Below the pieces are notes generated by a model. That model was not told where the DNA came from. It was given only the letters and a program-made list of their open reading frames with translations, and did no database searches. Of a stretch of 64,000 bases of DNA, positions 8,066-15,761 are shown in pieces. The stretch comes from Oscillospiraceae bacterium. GTDB taxonomy: Bacteria > Bacillota > Clostridia > Oscillospirales > Oscillospiraceae. Positions within the stretch are counted from its first letter, which is position 1. Each line of letters opens with the position of its first letter. The position numbers and the translations under genes were made by a program. Location: NCBI GenBank assembly GCA_910575815.1, contig CAJTFN010000015.1:1-64000 (forward strand). The letters are read 5' to 3'.

Positions 8066-8123
8066 TGTGTCGGGCTGTGGGCAGACACTTTTCTCCAGGC
8101 CGCCGCTCTCTTGTTGTCAAACC
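8066..8123 (+). repeat. bipartite 57-bp repeat, copy 1
   Basis: Left box TGTGTCGGGC at 8066-8075, right box CTTGTTGTCAAACC ending 8123. The left box abuts the leftward promoter at 8032-8060; the right box points to the VP gene at 8283. Confidence 0.7.
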
Positions 8124-8221
8124 AAAAACCAGGAAGGCTAGTACCACGAGTACCAGGAGAAGAGAGGGTACCATATACAAAGGTGTACCACCACTTGTGT
8201 TCCTGGGCAAAGGTACTGGAA

Positions 8222-8250
8222 AAATTAGTTTTTCACTGCTCGCATAGCAT
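8222..8250 (+). promoter_or_regulatory. promoter of VP gene 8283-8771
   Basis: AAATTA (8222-8227), 17 bp, GCA then TAGCAT (8245-8250). Confidence 0.5.
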
Positions 8251-8282
8251 AAGAATGAATACCAAAAAGGAGAGACTATACT

Positions 8283-8771
8283 ATGCCGCAAGCCAAATCC
8301 ATGCGCCTGCCAACTTCCACAGAATGGGACCTGCTGGTGATGAGTTCAAGAGATATTCATTGGATTGGAATGTACTCCTGGTGTACCGATGTAACGATAA
8401 GGCACGTCCCCGGGCATGCTGCCCGTGGATGCCTCTCGCCGCGCCACTGGCAGCTTATCACCACCATGCGCGATGAAAGTGTTGGGTTCCGTCCTGCTGT
8501 TGCGGACAAATCCGATATCCCTGATGGGACCACCATCACTACCGGCACCCTGTATATGGACGGAGAACCCATCAAAGTTCCTGTGCATCCGACTTGGGGT
8601 GGAGATGTTCCAGACTACATTCCCCGAGCCGCTTTGGAACTGCGAGAACCCCTTGCTGACCCCGCTTACCAGGTGAAGGCCATCAAGGTTGGTAATATTC
8701 TCATTGCCGACCGGGTACTCATCAAACGAATTTCTTATGGGGACCTGGCGGAGCAGGGCCTCTGTTGTTGA
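8283..8771 (+). CDS. single-domain DGR-type variable protein, 162 aa
   Basis: VP copy V6: MRLPTSTEWDLLV, IHWIGMYSWCTD, ARGCLSPRHW, a variable loop one residue shorter than in V1, VGFRPAV, then TLYMDGEPIKVP, DYIPRA, YQVKAIK and ADRVLIKRIS. Variable codons are CAC, CTT, ATC, ACC, GAT and AGT, again all ending in C or T. The stop codon lies inside the right end of the TnpB relic (8768 onward), so the last residues (LCC) are partly relic-derived. GAAAGGAGAGA... precedes the ATG. Confidence 0.8.
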   Translation: MPQAKSMRLPTSTEWDLLVMSSRDIHWIGMYSWCTDVTIRHVPGHAARGCLSPRHWQLITTMRDESVGFRPAVADKSDIPDGTTITTGTLYMDGEPIKVPVHPTWGGDVPDYIPRAALELREPLADPAYQVKAIKVGNILIADRVLIKRISYGDLAEQGLCC

Positions 8772-8925
8772 TGTTGTCTCCCAATTCATTTCTGCTTCGT
8801 TGACCCCTGCCCCGAGTGAGCAGGGTCTTGCAAGGGCTCCACAGGCTTATGGGTTTGGGTACATCCCACCCTACCGCTGTGCTGGTTGATGCATCAGCCG
8901 CAAGCCTTCTTTCAAGATATTCTTT
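8768..8925 (-). mobile_element. TnpB-element relic: last tnpB codons plus omegaRNA/right end
   Basis: Read on the minus strand the segment aligns with 20090-20274 of the intact TnpB element: KNILKEGLRLMHQPA codons, the GGTAGGGTGGGATG.ACCCAAAC block, the CATAAGCCTGTGGAG block, a GC-rich hairpin, and the end ..ACAACATCAA. The terminal palindrome present in the intact copy is deleted, so this copy should not transpose. The omegaRNA scaffold region is largely kept. Confidence 0.7.
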
Positions 8926-8971
8926 GCTTCCCCGGGAAGACCTCCACGAGCAAGGGTTTTGCTAGAAGAGA

Positions 8972-9001
8972 TTCTGGACTGTCGAAAGGACAGTCCAGAA
9001 T
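8972..9001 (+). terminator. hairpin upstream of VP gene 9059
   Basis: TCTGGACTGTC/GGACAGTCCAGA with a 4-nt loop; its foot supplies the -35 box of the next promoter. Confidence 0.5.
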
Positions 9002-9026
9002 TGTTTTCCAGAGTCCTGCATACAAT
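8998..9026 (+). promoter_or_regulatory. promoter of 9059-9553
   Basis: -35 GAATTG (8998-9003), 17 bp, TGCA then TACAAT (9021-9026); one of the best matches to the window consensus. Confidence 0.65.
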
Positions 9027-9058
9027 TTCAGCAACAAAACAAAAAGGAGAGAGCGAAA

Positions 9059-9553
9059 ATGGCAATCAAAAAGACTCGTATCCCTACCTGTGCCGAGTGG
9101 GACCGCCTGGTGACTGCTGTCAACGGAGATAACGATGCAATGCATTGGCGCGAGATGTTTTCCTGGTGCGCTGATGATATCGAGGCCTCCCGCACCTGCG
9201 TTGTCCGCGGATACTGCAGCCCCGGGCACTGGCACCGTGGCAACCCTGTGCTTCGGACGCCCTGCACCGGGTTCCGCCCCGCTTTTGAGGTGGGCCACAT
9301 CCCTGGACTTGAAGATGGGAGTCCTGTCATCGCTGGTACACTCTACATGGACGGACGCCCTGTATGGACAAACCATGTCTTCGCCTGCGATGTCCCGTCC
9401 TATGTCCCCAGGGCTGCACTGGAAATTGGGCCGCCCCTCGATAAACCTTCCTACCAGATTTGGGCTATCAAAGCCGGCGATGTACTCATTGCCGACAGGA
9501 ATCTGCTGCGGAACATCTCCCGACAGGACCTCCGCGAGCAGGGATTCTGCTGA
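9059..9553 (+). CDS. single-domain DGR-type variable protein, 164 aa
   Basis: VP copy V7: TRIPTCAEWDRLV, MHWREMFSWCAD, VVRGYCSPGHW, variable loop with codons CAC, CAC, CGT, GGC, AAC, CTT and TGC, TGFRPAFEV, then TLYMDGRPV, SYVPRAALE, WAIKAGDVL and ADRNLLRNIS, ending EQGFC. The start follows AAAAGGAGAGAG. It is followed after 15 nt by the phosphoesterase gene. Confidence 0.82.
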   Translation: MAIKKTRIPTCAEWDRLVTAVNGDNDAMHWREMFSWCADDIEASRTCVVRGYCSPGHWHRGNPVLRTPCTGFRPAFEVGHIPGLEDGSPVIAGTLYMDGRPVWTNHVFACDVPSYVPRAALEIGPPLDKPSYQIWAIKAGDVLIADRNLLRNISRQDLREQGFC

Positions 9554-9568
9554 GGGAGAGGGACACCG

Positions 9569-10135
9569 ATGATTTTCTACATCGCCGACTGGCATTACAA
9601 TCACGCCAATATCCTGGCCTACGACAACCGGCCCTTCAAGACGGTAGAGGAGATGAACACTGCTCTGGTAGAAAGGTGGAACTCCGTCGTCACTCCGACG
9701 GATACGGTGTATGTGCTTGGAGATATGTTTTGGGGTGGGGAGGCGAAAGCCGTTTCTGTCCTCGACAGCCTTAACGGAAAGAAAGTTCTCATCGTTGGCA
9801 ATCACGACCGATGCAAGAACGCCGAGTTCAAGAAGCGGTTTGTCCAAATCGCGAGCTATATGGAAATCGTGGATGGCGCCAGGCACGTGGTGCTGTGCCA
9901 CTATCCCATGCCTTGCTTCAAGAATCATTTCCACGGGTGGTATCATCTATATGGGCATGTCCACAGTTCTTTTGAGTGGAATATGGTGGAACACGACAAG
10001 ATGCTCCTGGAAGAGCTGTATTGCAGGAAGTGCAATATGTTCAATATCGGGGCTATGATGCCTTGGATGAACTACACCCCGCGGACACTTGAGGAAATCG
10101 AGGAACGCGCAGGCGTGTGGCGCCAGGGGCTTTAG
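9569..10135 (+). CDS. metallophosphoesterase, 188 aa
   Basis: Calcineurin-like phosphoesterase motifs are complete: D-x-H (ADWHYNH, residues 6-8), GD (LGDMFWGG, about 51), GNHD (about 75), H (LCHYP, about 112) and GHVH (about 128). About 190 aa matches the small phage/plasmid phosphoesterases that hydrolyse phosphomonoesters or diesters with two metal ions. Downstream of, and probably co-transcribed with, a VP gene. Confidence 0.88.
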   Translation: MIFYIADWHYNHANILAYDNRPFKTVEEMNTALVERWNSVVTPTDTVYVLGDMFWGGEAKAVSVLDSLNGKKVLIVGNHDRCKNAEFKKRFVQIASYMEIVDGARHVVLCHYPMPCFKNHFHGWYHLYGHVHSSFEWNMVEHDKMLLEELYCRKCNMFNIGAMMPWMNYTPRTLEEIEERAGVWRQGL

Positions 10136-10166
10136 ACGGTTGGGACAACGAGAGCTGAACATACAA

Positions 10167-10198
10167 GGGAGCGGGCAGTTGCCCGCTCCCTTTCTTTT
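10167..10198 (+). terminator. rho-independent terminator
   Basis: GGGAGCGGGC/GCCCGCTCCC, 4-nt loop, then TTTCTTTT. Confidence 0.9.
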
Positions 10199-10276
10199 GG
10201 CACTGCAGCGGCAAATGGAGAACCCGAAGTCAGCATATCATGATGCAGAAAAATTCTGAAATAGGTTGGTGATGAA

Positions 10277-10477
10277 ATGGCCAGAAAAAGCTGCTACGAA
10301 CTGATGGATAAGTATTATGCGGACGCTGTTCGCAGGCACCAGGAGGACAGGGAATTCCGTGACCCGGGTTCCTCATTCGTAAATATTGAACAAATCCGAA
10401 AAACGAAGCGTGTAAGTCATGGGAATAAGCTGTTTTTCCGCGTGAGAGAGGATGGTTCATTAGAAAGGCGAACTTAA
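10277..10477 (+). CDS. small basic/charged protein, 66 aa
   Basis: MARKSCYELMDKYYADAVRRHQED... is rich in Arg/Lys/Asp/Glu with a predicted helical N-terminal half. The ribosome site (GGTTGGTGATG) is weak. No family recognised. Confidence 0.5.
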   Translation: MARKSCYELMDKYYADAVRRHQEDREFRDPGSSFVNIEQIRKTKRVSHGNKLFFRVREDGSLERRT

Positions 10478-10482
10478 TCATA

Positions 10483-10722
10483 TTCTATTTGGCGATAGCT
10501 GCCGCCAAGGATGTGGCGATACGCCACTTTACGGTGAAATACCGTACCGCGCTAATGAGATGAATACATCTCTTGCGGCGATAAATTCCAGGGAAGATGG
10601 TCTCCAGCATAGCCGTGCTCTCCGGAGCGCCGCGAAGTAATGGCGCCATGGTGGCCTCATAGGCTGCCAACTTGGAAACCCACGAATTTATTCGTGGGAG
10701 CAGTCAGAGCAAAAGGCTGTGA
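10483..10722 (+). ncRNA. orphan structured RNA / IS200-IS605-like relic
   Basis: This gene-free 240 nt packs several perfect hairpins: GTGGCG/CGCCAC (10513-10527), ACGGT/ACCGT (10531-10545), GAGATG/CATCTC (10557-10572) within a CCGC..GCGG outer stem. It ends in the palindrome CCCACGAATTTATTCGTGGG (10679-10698), which is typical of IS605-type right ends. No protein is encoded on either strand. It resembles an omegaRNA-like or minimal transposon remnant; strand and borders are inferred. Confidence 0.45.
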
Positions 10723-10790
10723 GTTTATGGTGAGCATGAAAGAGATTGGAGGAGCAGGAAGTCATCTGCTCTCTGTGTGCCGCATTTGCA

Positions 10791-10819
10791 TTGACATTGC
10801 GCACATTATATAGTAGAAT
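10791..10819 (+). promoter_or_regulatory. sigma-A-type promoter of toxin-antitoxin operon
   Basis: TTGACA (10791-10796), 17 bp, TAGAAT (10814-10819): a textbook housekeeping promoter, unlike the GAATTG/GCA-TAnnAT type used by most genes here. Confidence 0.7.
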
Positions 10820-10839
10820 AATTTCAAGGAGTGATTATT

Positions 10840-11130
10840 ATGAGCAGTATCAACATGAGCATCCGTACAGACTCCGAGTTGAAAGCGCAGGCCGAGTTGG
10901 TTCTGTCTCAGCTTGGCATGAATATGACCGGTGCTATCAATATGTTTTTGCGACAAATCGTTCGGGACCGAGCCGTTCCCCTTTCTCTTTCTTTGAGCTC
11001 CGAACAGTCGCTTTATGCGGATTTGCTGCGGGCCAAAGCAGAACGTGAACAGGGCGTTGAGGGTGTTCCTGCCAGCCAGCTTCTGGCGGATATGGACCGA
11101 ATAATCAAGGAGACAGAGAGCGGTGTCTAA
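10840..11130 (+). CDS. RelB/DinJ-family antitoxin, 96 aa
   Basis: MSSINMSIRTDSELKAQAELVLSQLGMNMTGAINMFLRQ is the ribbon-helix-helix N-terminus of RelB/DinJ antitoxins; the C-terminal half should wrap the toxin. ATG 10840 lies 8 nt after AAGGAG. The toxin start overlaps its 3' end (GTGTCTAA). Such antitoxins repress their own promoter (family knowledge); the short 5' region fits this. Confidence 0.85.
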   Translation: MSSINMSIRTDSELKAQAELVLSQLGMNMTGAINMFLRQIVRDRAVPLSLSLSSEQSLYADLLRAKAEREQGVEGVPASQLLADMDRIIKETESGV

Positions 11131-11437
11131 ATATAAGGTAGTTGCCGCGCACTGTGTTCATACCATGCTGCTGCAGCACACTGCTTTCATTGCAAGGGTA
11201 AGCGCCCCTGCCGCAAAACGGTTCCGGGAGGAGTTTGCCGGGGTGCTCAAGGAACTATCCGAAAACCCGTTTCAATTTCCTCCATACGAGGACCCGAATC
11301 TTCCCGAGGGCGTTTATAGGAGCGCTTTCTTTGCAAAATGGTATAAGGCAGTGTTTTCAGTCTCTAACCATATTGTGTACTTGGACGCCGTAATTGACTG
11401 TCGGGCGGAGACTGATGATGTTTTTAAGAAAGGATAA
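11123..11437 (+). CDS. RelE/ParE-type toxin, 104 aa
   Basis: GTG start overlapping the antitoxin by 8 nt. MSKYKVVAAHC...AKRFREEFAGVLKELSENPFQFPPYEDP...YRSAFFAKWYKAVFSV shows the RelE/ParE fold pattern: helical pair with ALxELxxNP, then basic beta strands. Expected role: ribosome-dependent mRNA cleavage or gyrase inhibition, neutralised by the partner; stabilises the element. Confidence 0.75.
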   Translation: MSKYKVVAAHCVHTMLLQHTAFIARVSAPAAKRFREEFAGVLKELSENPFQFPPYEDPNLPEGVYRSAFFAKWYKAVFSVSNHIVYLDAVIDCRAETDDVFKKG

Positions 11438-11467
11438 TCCATATTCGGGAAGAGGAGGTATGCCCCC

Positions 11468-11674
11468 ATGTCCGTACGATGTACTTGCAACTCCGAAGAG
11501 TTTTCCAAGCTGCCAGATTTCATCCGGGCAGAACTCATAGATGGAACTTTGTATACAGACGATTGGACATCGCTGGAGGTGGATGAGGAAGTTTTCCAGA
11601 ACAAACCTTCGGAAACTCGTCATGTTGCATACCGCCTTTCTGTTGTGAAGGTCGAGGATGTGTCAAACGAGTAG
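11468..11674 (+). CDS. small uncharacterised protein, 68 aa
   Basis: ATG 11468 follows GAGGAGG at good spacing and lies 30 nt after the toxin, so it is probably the third gene of that operon. Acidic, no motif seen. Confidence 0.6.
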   Translation: MSVRCTCNSEEFSKLPDFIRAELIDGTLYTDDWTSLEVDEEVFQNKPSETRHVAYRLSVVKVEDVSNE

Positions 11675-11721
11675 CCTCCAGAGCCATTTCCTTTTGTCAG
11701 CACACTGACTATTAGCGCAAG

Positions 11722-11763
11722 AGCCCTTCCTCTCTGCGACAGCAGGGAAGGGGGGCTGTTTTG
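11722..11763 (+). terminator. rho-independent terminator
   Basis: AGCCCTTCC...GGAAGGGGGGCT stem followed by GTTTTGTTCTT. Confidence 0.7.
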
Positions 11764-12926
11764 TTCTTAATATATGAAATAAATGGGACGTTAATATGCA
11801 GTTAATAGGCTTTCAATATGACAATGAACCCGCAAACTTACTCCCAAACCCGCCCTCTCAGCCTCCCGTTCTGCATTTCTCGCTAGGGAACCCTCAAATC
11901 TGCCAGACTGGGAGGTAGTTCGCCATCAGCAATAGCCATAAAATAAGACAGTAATATGTGAATAATATGAAGGTAATATCTTCGAGCGGAATCGTAATAA
12001 GAAGATAATATGCTTTTATATGCGTAGTCGGCGGGCTGGAGTGCGCCCCCCTGGGGAGGTTACAGGCGGGATGGCGGCAGTGGAGAGGCTTGGTTTGACA
12101 AGAAAGAGAGTGGTTGCCGGTTGGTGGTGGCGGCCCGGGGCCCGACATAGATAGGGTGAGCGGCTTGGTTTGTGGTTGGTGTTTCGTTGGCCCCAGACAG
12201 ATGGGACCAGTCCTCAATGAACTGCCCTGGCCAACTCGTTAGGCCCCGGTCAATCGAGCTTTTCCACAGGTTTTCCGGATGGGAAATGCCCAGCTTCCGT
12301 AATAGCCGTGCCAGCTCCAACGACCCTGTGACTCTCTGCCCCAGCTCGTTGGGTCCCCGGTCAATTGGGCTTTCCGCAGGGGTCCCAGGCGGGAAACGCA
12401 GCCCGGCTATCGCAACAACCCAGGCCAGGCCCAAGGTTTTCCAGCAGGTGAGGATTCCTCAGCCCTCCAGACAAGAGACCCTGGCTCCCGTAGCTGCTCA
12501 GGCCAACACGCAGCCCCAGACAGGGGGACCGGCCATACGGCCTTCACTACCGGCGAAGAGCCAATTAGAGGTTCCTGATTAGGGTATGCCAGCCTCCCGT
12601 AACTGCTGAGGCAATCTTTCAGCCACCGGTTAACAAGAACTACCAGCGGGCATTCTAAACAGGAGAGGCGGCGACCCTGCCAGCAATCATTTACCACATG
12701 CGGCTGCCTGCCTTATCAGCCAGCCCAGACGCCAGGCTTTCCAAAGGAATATGGTAGGGAAATGACAGGGGATTGAGAATATTATGAAGGCGGAGCTGCA
12801 GATGGATTACCCTTTTGGAAGGACAACAGGGGGTTTATATATGAGGAAAGCGGAAAGGAAGCCAATGTAACAGGGGGAGGAGGCGCAAAGAGAAGGGGGC
12901 CCGGTTTCCCAGGCCTCTTCTCGTCG
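11764..12926. other. 1.16 kb non-coding region: AT-rich TAATATG cluster plus degenerate 110-nt repeats
   Basis: No credible gene on either strand. 11765-12025 has about seven ATATG-type words (TAATATG, CAATATG and similar). 12190-12610 contains degenerate direct repeats of period about 108-110: units at 12231-12289 and 12341-12399 share CGTT.GG..CCCGGTCAAT and GCTTT; CTCCCGTA.CTGCT.AGG recurs at 12484 and 12592. It lies between convergent gene blocks. Origin, partition or packaging site are all possible; none is proven. Confidence 0.5.
12092..12148 (-). repeat. bipartite 57-bp repeat, copy 2
   Basis: Minus-strand boxes ATGTCGGGC (12148-12140) and CTTTCTTGTCAAACC (to 12092), inside the non-coding region with no recognisable promoter nearby. 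Confidence 0.7.
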
Positions 12927-13292
12927 TCAATTGCTTTCCAAATACTCCTCCGGGCATCCGTTGTCTCGCATTTCACTCGGGATGATTTCATCCGGATACG
13001 CAGACAGTACGGTACCATCTTCAAACCGGATATTCCACATGGGCAGGCGCTCCAAATCGGCGGTATGCTGTCCTGTGTGTTGGGAATCGTACTCCGGCGT
13101 GCGCTCCACAACGGCGAAAGGCATTCCGTGATATTGAGGGTAGTCATCACCCTGACTCCAAAACACGGGAGCAAACCCTTCCTGCTCATAGGCGTCGAAG
13201 CAGTCGGAGACAAATTCTCTCTCCTGCTCGATGGTCATATCCTCCCGGTTGGGCATGTCCTTGTATTTTTCTCGCAGTTCTTCCTTGTCCAT
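12927..13292 (-). CDS. uncharacterised acidic protein, 121 aa
   Basis: ATG 13292 after CTAGGAGGCG. MDKEELREKYKDMPNREDMTIEQEREFV... has a charged helical start and a C-terminal half rich in aromatic and acidic residues. It follows 13308-14054 by 15 nt in one operon. Not recognised. Confidence 0.7.
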   Translation of the reverse strand: MDKEELREKYKDMPNREDMTIEQEREFVSDCFDAYEQEGFAPVFWSQGDDYPQYHGMPFAVVERTPEYDSQHTGQHTADLERLPMWNIRFEDGTVLSAYPDEIIPSEMRDNGCPEEYLESN

Positions 13293-13307
13293 GTTTCGCC
13301 TCCTAGT

Positions 13308-14054
13308 TTAGTTGTCGTATCCCCGCATCAGTGCAGGCTGGAGCTTCCTAGCTGCCTCAGCCAGTGGGCAGGCAACGATGTAGGTTACCATGTGTCCGCC
13401 GCCGATACTTGCGGTCGCGCGAGTGACCCTTTCGCCAACCCGGAAAGTGCGTTTCTCGGAACCCTCCTTCGTCCTTGGGTAGGCGAAAAACGAATCCTGA
13501 ACCACCAACTGCTGGAGAGTGACCACATAGATGCTTCCCCGCACGTTGGATTTCAGGACAACCGGACCGGTGGAGTCTTCCGCAAGGCGCTTCGGGTCTC
13601 TATTCCAGAAGCTGCCCGCGAACCGCAGTTCGTGTTCCAGCTTGGAGTAGGAGTCCGTCAGCAGGGGAGCACGCCTCTCAGCCACGAAGTAATGAAGTCG
13701 GCCCAGGCGGCGGGTGCCGGTGACTTTCTCCTCAAAAATGATGTGTCCATCGCAGCCTTTGACCCGGATAGTGGCACCGGCGGTCAGTGTGCCGGTGGTG
13801 TTCCAGGCGACCAGAGCCTCCGGGAGCTTCAGCATCTCGGTTTCCAGGTCATCGTCCGGATTTTCTTCGTTCTCGGACAGAACCGCGATTTCCTGGAATC
13901 GCTCATACACAGCGCCGTTTTCCTCGCAGATATACCGCTCGGAAAGAACGTGCTCATATGGCAGCCACAAGTCCATAGGCGTGTTCGGAGCGCAGGCGTG
14001 TTCCTTGGTGGTGATAGGCTTCATGGTCAGGACCAGTTCGGAATTATTATTCAT
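13308..14054 (-). CDS. uncharacterised protein, 248 aa
   Basis: ATG 14054 after AAAGGGGAATTCCG. No transmembrane segment or catalytic motif is evident. The middle (GTLTAGATIRVKGCDGHIIFEEKVTGTRRLGRLHYF) looks like beta structure. A large open frame on the opposite strand lacks a ribosome site and is treated as a shadow. Confidence 0.7.
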   Translation of the reverse strand: MNNNSELVLTMKPITTKEHACAPNTPMDLWLPYEHVLSERYICEENGAVYERFQEIAVLSENEENPDDDLETEMLKLPEALVAWNTTGTLTAGATIRVKGCDGHIIFEEKVTGTRRLGRLHYFVAERRAPLLTDSYSKLEHELRFAGSFWNRDPKRLAEDSTGPVVLKSNVRGSIYVVTLQQLVVQDSFFAYPRTKEGSEKRTFRVGERVTRATASIGGGHMVTYIVACPLAEAARKLQPALMRGYDN

Positions 14055-14099
14055 TTCGGAATTCCCCTTTCAAAGTTTCTCCTCATAGAGTGTTGGGTG

Positions 14100-14128
14100 G
14101 TTATATGCAGGTGGAAAGAAAACAATTA
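14100..14128 (-). promoter_or_regulatory. promoter of 13308/12927 operon
   Basis: -35 TAATTG (14128-14123), 17 bp, TGCA then TATAAC (14105-14100). Confidence 0.6.
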
Positions 14129-14821
14129 TGGGTCACGCGGATGTTCTGCTGACATTTTCCGGAAACCCAAAGGCCCCAACTCAGACAAAACCTCATCAAT
14201 GGCGGTGTTGTATCCACGGGCGAACTCACCAACGGAGCCAGTGAGCTTCTTCGCCAGCAACCGGTCATACAGGGACGTCTCGCTGGGTGCCTCTCCCGTC
14301 TGTTCCGGCCGGAAATTCACATTCGCTTCCATCCACGAGATATTTCCAAGCAGCACGCGGTCGGCAATCAGGACATCGCCGACCTTAATCGCCCACACCT
14401 TGTAATCGGGAGCATCCAACACATGCCGCAAATCCAGGGTGGCCTCGGGAATGTAGTCAGGGATATCCCCGCCTTTGAAAGGGGCTCCGGGAACCTTGAC
14501 AGGCTTTCCGTTCATGCACAAATTTCCAACCACGGTGCAGTCTCCATTAGTCAGCCCATCACCGCCCGAAAACTCGAACGCGGGGCGGAAACCGACGAGT
14601 GCATTGTGGGTCGAACGGTGGAAATACGCCCACTCCCGGGCCGAAGTCCAGCCGCGAACTGCCCGAGCCGATGCCGGCATCGACGAAAAAGCCTCACTGA
14701 CATCCAGACACCAGGAAAATACGTGGTGCCAGTGCATAAGAGAATTGTCCCCAGCCGTGACGCCCACGAGACGGTCCCACTCTTCGCAGGTAGGAAGGCG
14801 CATTTTTGTGATTTGTACCAT
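14126..14821 (-). CDS. DGR-type variable protein with helical tail, 231 aa
   Basis: ATG 14821 after GAAAGGAGAAA. VP copy V8: MRLPTCEEWDRLV, MHWHHVFSWCLD, RAVRGWTSAREW, variable loop with codons TAT, TTC, CAC, ACC, CAC, AAT and CTC, VGFRPAFEF, then the constant module ending ADRVLLGNISW. A C-terminal extension of about 60 aa (SLYDRLLAKKLTGSVGEFARGYNTAIDEVLSELG split over two helices) resembles the tail of the VP at 27199, suggesting a shared partner or anchoring role. Confidence 0.82.
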   Translation of the reverse strand: MVQITKMRLPTCEEWDRLVGVTAGDNSLMHWHHVFSWCLDVSEAFSSMPASARAVRGWTSAREWAYFHRSTHNALVGFRPAFEFSGGDGLTNGDCTVVGNLCMNGKPVKVPGAPFKGGDIPDYIPEATLDLRHVLDAPDYKVWAIKVGDVLIADRVLLGNISWMEANVNFRPEQTGEAPSETSLYDRLLAKKLTGSVGEFARGYNTAIDEVLSELGPLGFRKMSAEHPRDP

Positions 14822-14855
14822 TCTTGAAGTTTCTCCTTTCAATGTGATTGTTTGC

Positions 14856-14884
14856 ATGGTATGCGAAGCCGGGAAGAACCATCA
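14856..14884 (-). promoter_or_regulatory. promoter of VP gene 14126-14821
   Basis: -35 TGATGG (14884-14879), 17 bp, GCA then TACCAT (14861-14856); bipartite repeat copy 3 starts 6 bp beyond. Confidence 0.6.
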
Positions 14885-14890
14885 TGAGTC

Positions 14891-14948
14891 TGTGTCGGGC
14901 CCCGAACAACCCGACGGGAGCGGCCGCGTATTCTCTTTTTGCCAAACC
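14891..14948 (+). repeat. bipartite 57-bp repeat, copy 3
   Basis: TGTGTCGGGC (14891-14900) and CTTTTTGCCAAACC (ending 14948). Plus-oriented, yet no plus-strand gene follows. Confidence 0.7.
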
Positions 14949-14982
14949 CAAAAGTGCCAGGCTCCCGAAATGGGAGCCTGGC
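14948..14982 (-). terminator. terminator of J-domain gene
   Basis: GCCAGGCTCCC/GGGAGCCTGGC stem followed by TTTT on the minus strand. Confidence 0.7.
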
Positions 14983-14991
14983 ATGGGGAAA

Positions 14992-15702
14992 TCAATCAGC
15001 ATGCATGAAAGATACGCAAAGGTCTACGTCCAATTCAGAAATACGAGCGCGCTTCTTTGCGCTGCGGGATTGGCACGCAGCCAAGCAGCGCCCGCTCTTG
15101 ATAAACTCCTGGTCGAGAATTTTGACCGTGAGCTTATAGTATTTCCACCTTTTGGTGTGGAGTCGCACCGTCAGGTTAAAGATGAAGTCGTAACTAAAGG
15201 GGAACTTGTTCTTCATTTCCATCTCCTTCGTAGCAATCTCCGGCTTCCCGAAAATACGCTTGAACCAGTTCTCCCAGGTACGAATCTCCACAGTTACGGG
15301 AATTTTGGCTTTAATGAACGCACTCGACAGGTCACGCTCATTGATAACAACGGTATATTTCCCAAACCGAACACTTTGTTCCCGCCCATGCACAATCTTG
15401 AGGAATTGCTCATAGGGTACATAGAAGTTCGGGTCAAGAACAATCTCCCTCCATGTTGGTTTTCTCTCATCCCTTTTCGCCTCCGGCGGAGTGTTTCTCT
15501 GAGCCCCAGTGCTTTTTCCTGCTGCCGTGGGCTGGTTGTTTTTCAAAGCATCTCTCGCTTCTGAGATTTTTCGGAACAGGTAGGCTGTCCCGCCCTTGTC
15601 CGGGTGACAGGCCATGGCCAGCCGTCTAAAGGCGCTGGAAACCTCGGTGTCTGTGCAGTATTCAGATAGCCCCAGGACTTCGCTTGCCTCTTTCCGCGTC
15701 AT
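14992..15702 (-). CDS. J-domain (DnaJ-like) protein, 236 aa
   Basis: Residues 1-60 form a J domain with the diagnostic HPDKGG loop (MACHPDKGG, about 35). It lacks the Gly/Phe and zinc-finger regions of full DnaJ. Residues about 90-236 are a lysine/arginine-rich domain of unknown kind ending near a Cys cluster. J domains stimulate Hsp70 ATPase (established). A role in recruiting host DnaK to an element process is inference. Confidence 0.85.
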   Translation of the reverse strand: MTRKEASEVLGLSEYCTDTEVSSAFRRLAMACHPDKGGTAYLFRKISEARDALKNNQPTAAGKSTGAQRNTPPEAKRDERKPTWREIVLDPNFYVPYEQFLKIVHGREQSVRFGKYTVVINERDLSSAFIKAKIPVTVEIRTWENWFKRIFGKPEIATKEMEMKNKFPFSYDFIFNLTVRLHTKRWKYYKLTVKILDQEFIKSGRCLAACQSRSAKKRARISELDVDLCVSFMHAD

Positions 15703-15729
15703 AAAATTTCTCCTTTCCTTATTTTTTTG

Positions 15730-15758
15730 ATGGTATGCGAAGAAGAAATATCATATTC
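15730..15758 (-). promoter_or_regulatory. promoter of J-domain gene
   Basis: -35 GAATAT (15758-15753), 17 bp, GCA then TACCAT (15735-15730). Confidence 0.55.
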
Positions 15759-15761
15759 CGA

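Noticed and set aside
8871..9065. 64-codon minus frame containing the KNILKEGLRL end of TnpB
   Set aside because: Not a gene: only the last codons are tnpB-derived; reported instead as a transposon relic.
13065..14405. 446-codon plus-strand open frame
   Set aside because: It spans three well-supported minus-strand genes and the intergenic control region; no ribosome site or recognisable domain.
14891..14948. Reading the bipartite repeat as a simple promoter (-35/-10)
   Set aside because: The boxes are about 40 bp apart, occur in both orientations relative to genes, and a separate promoter with constant spacing usually lies next to them.
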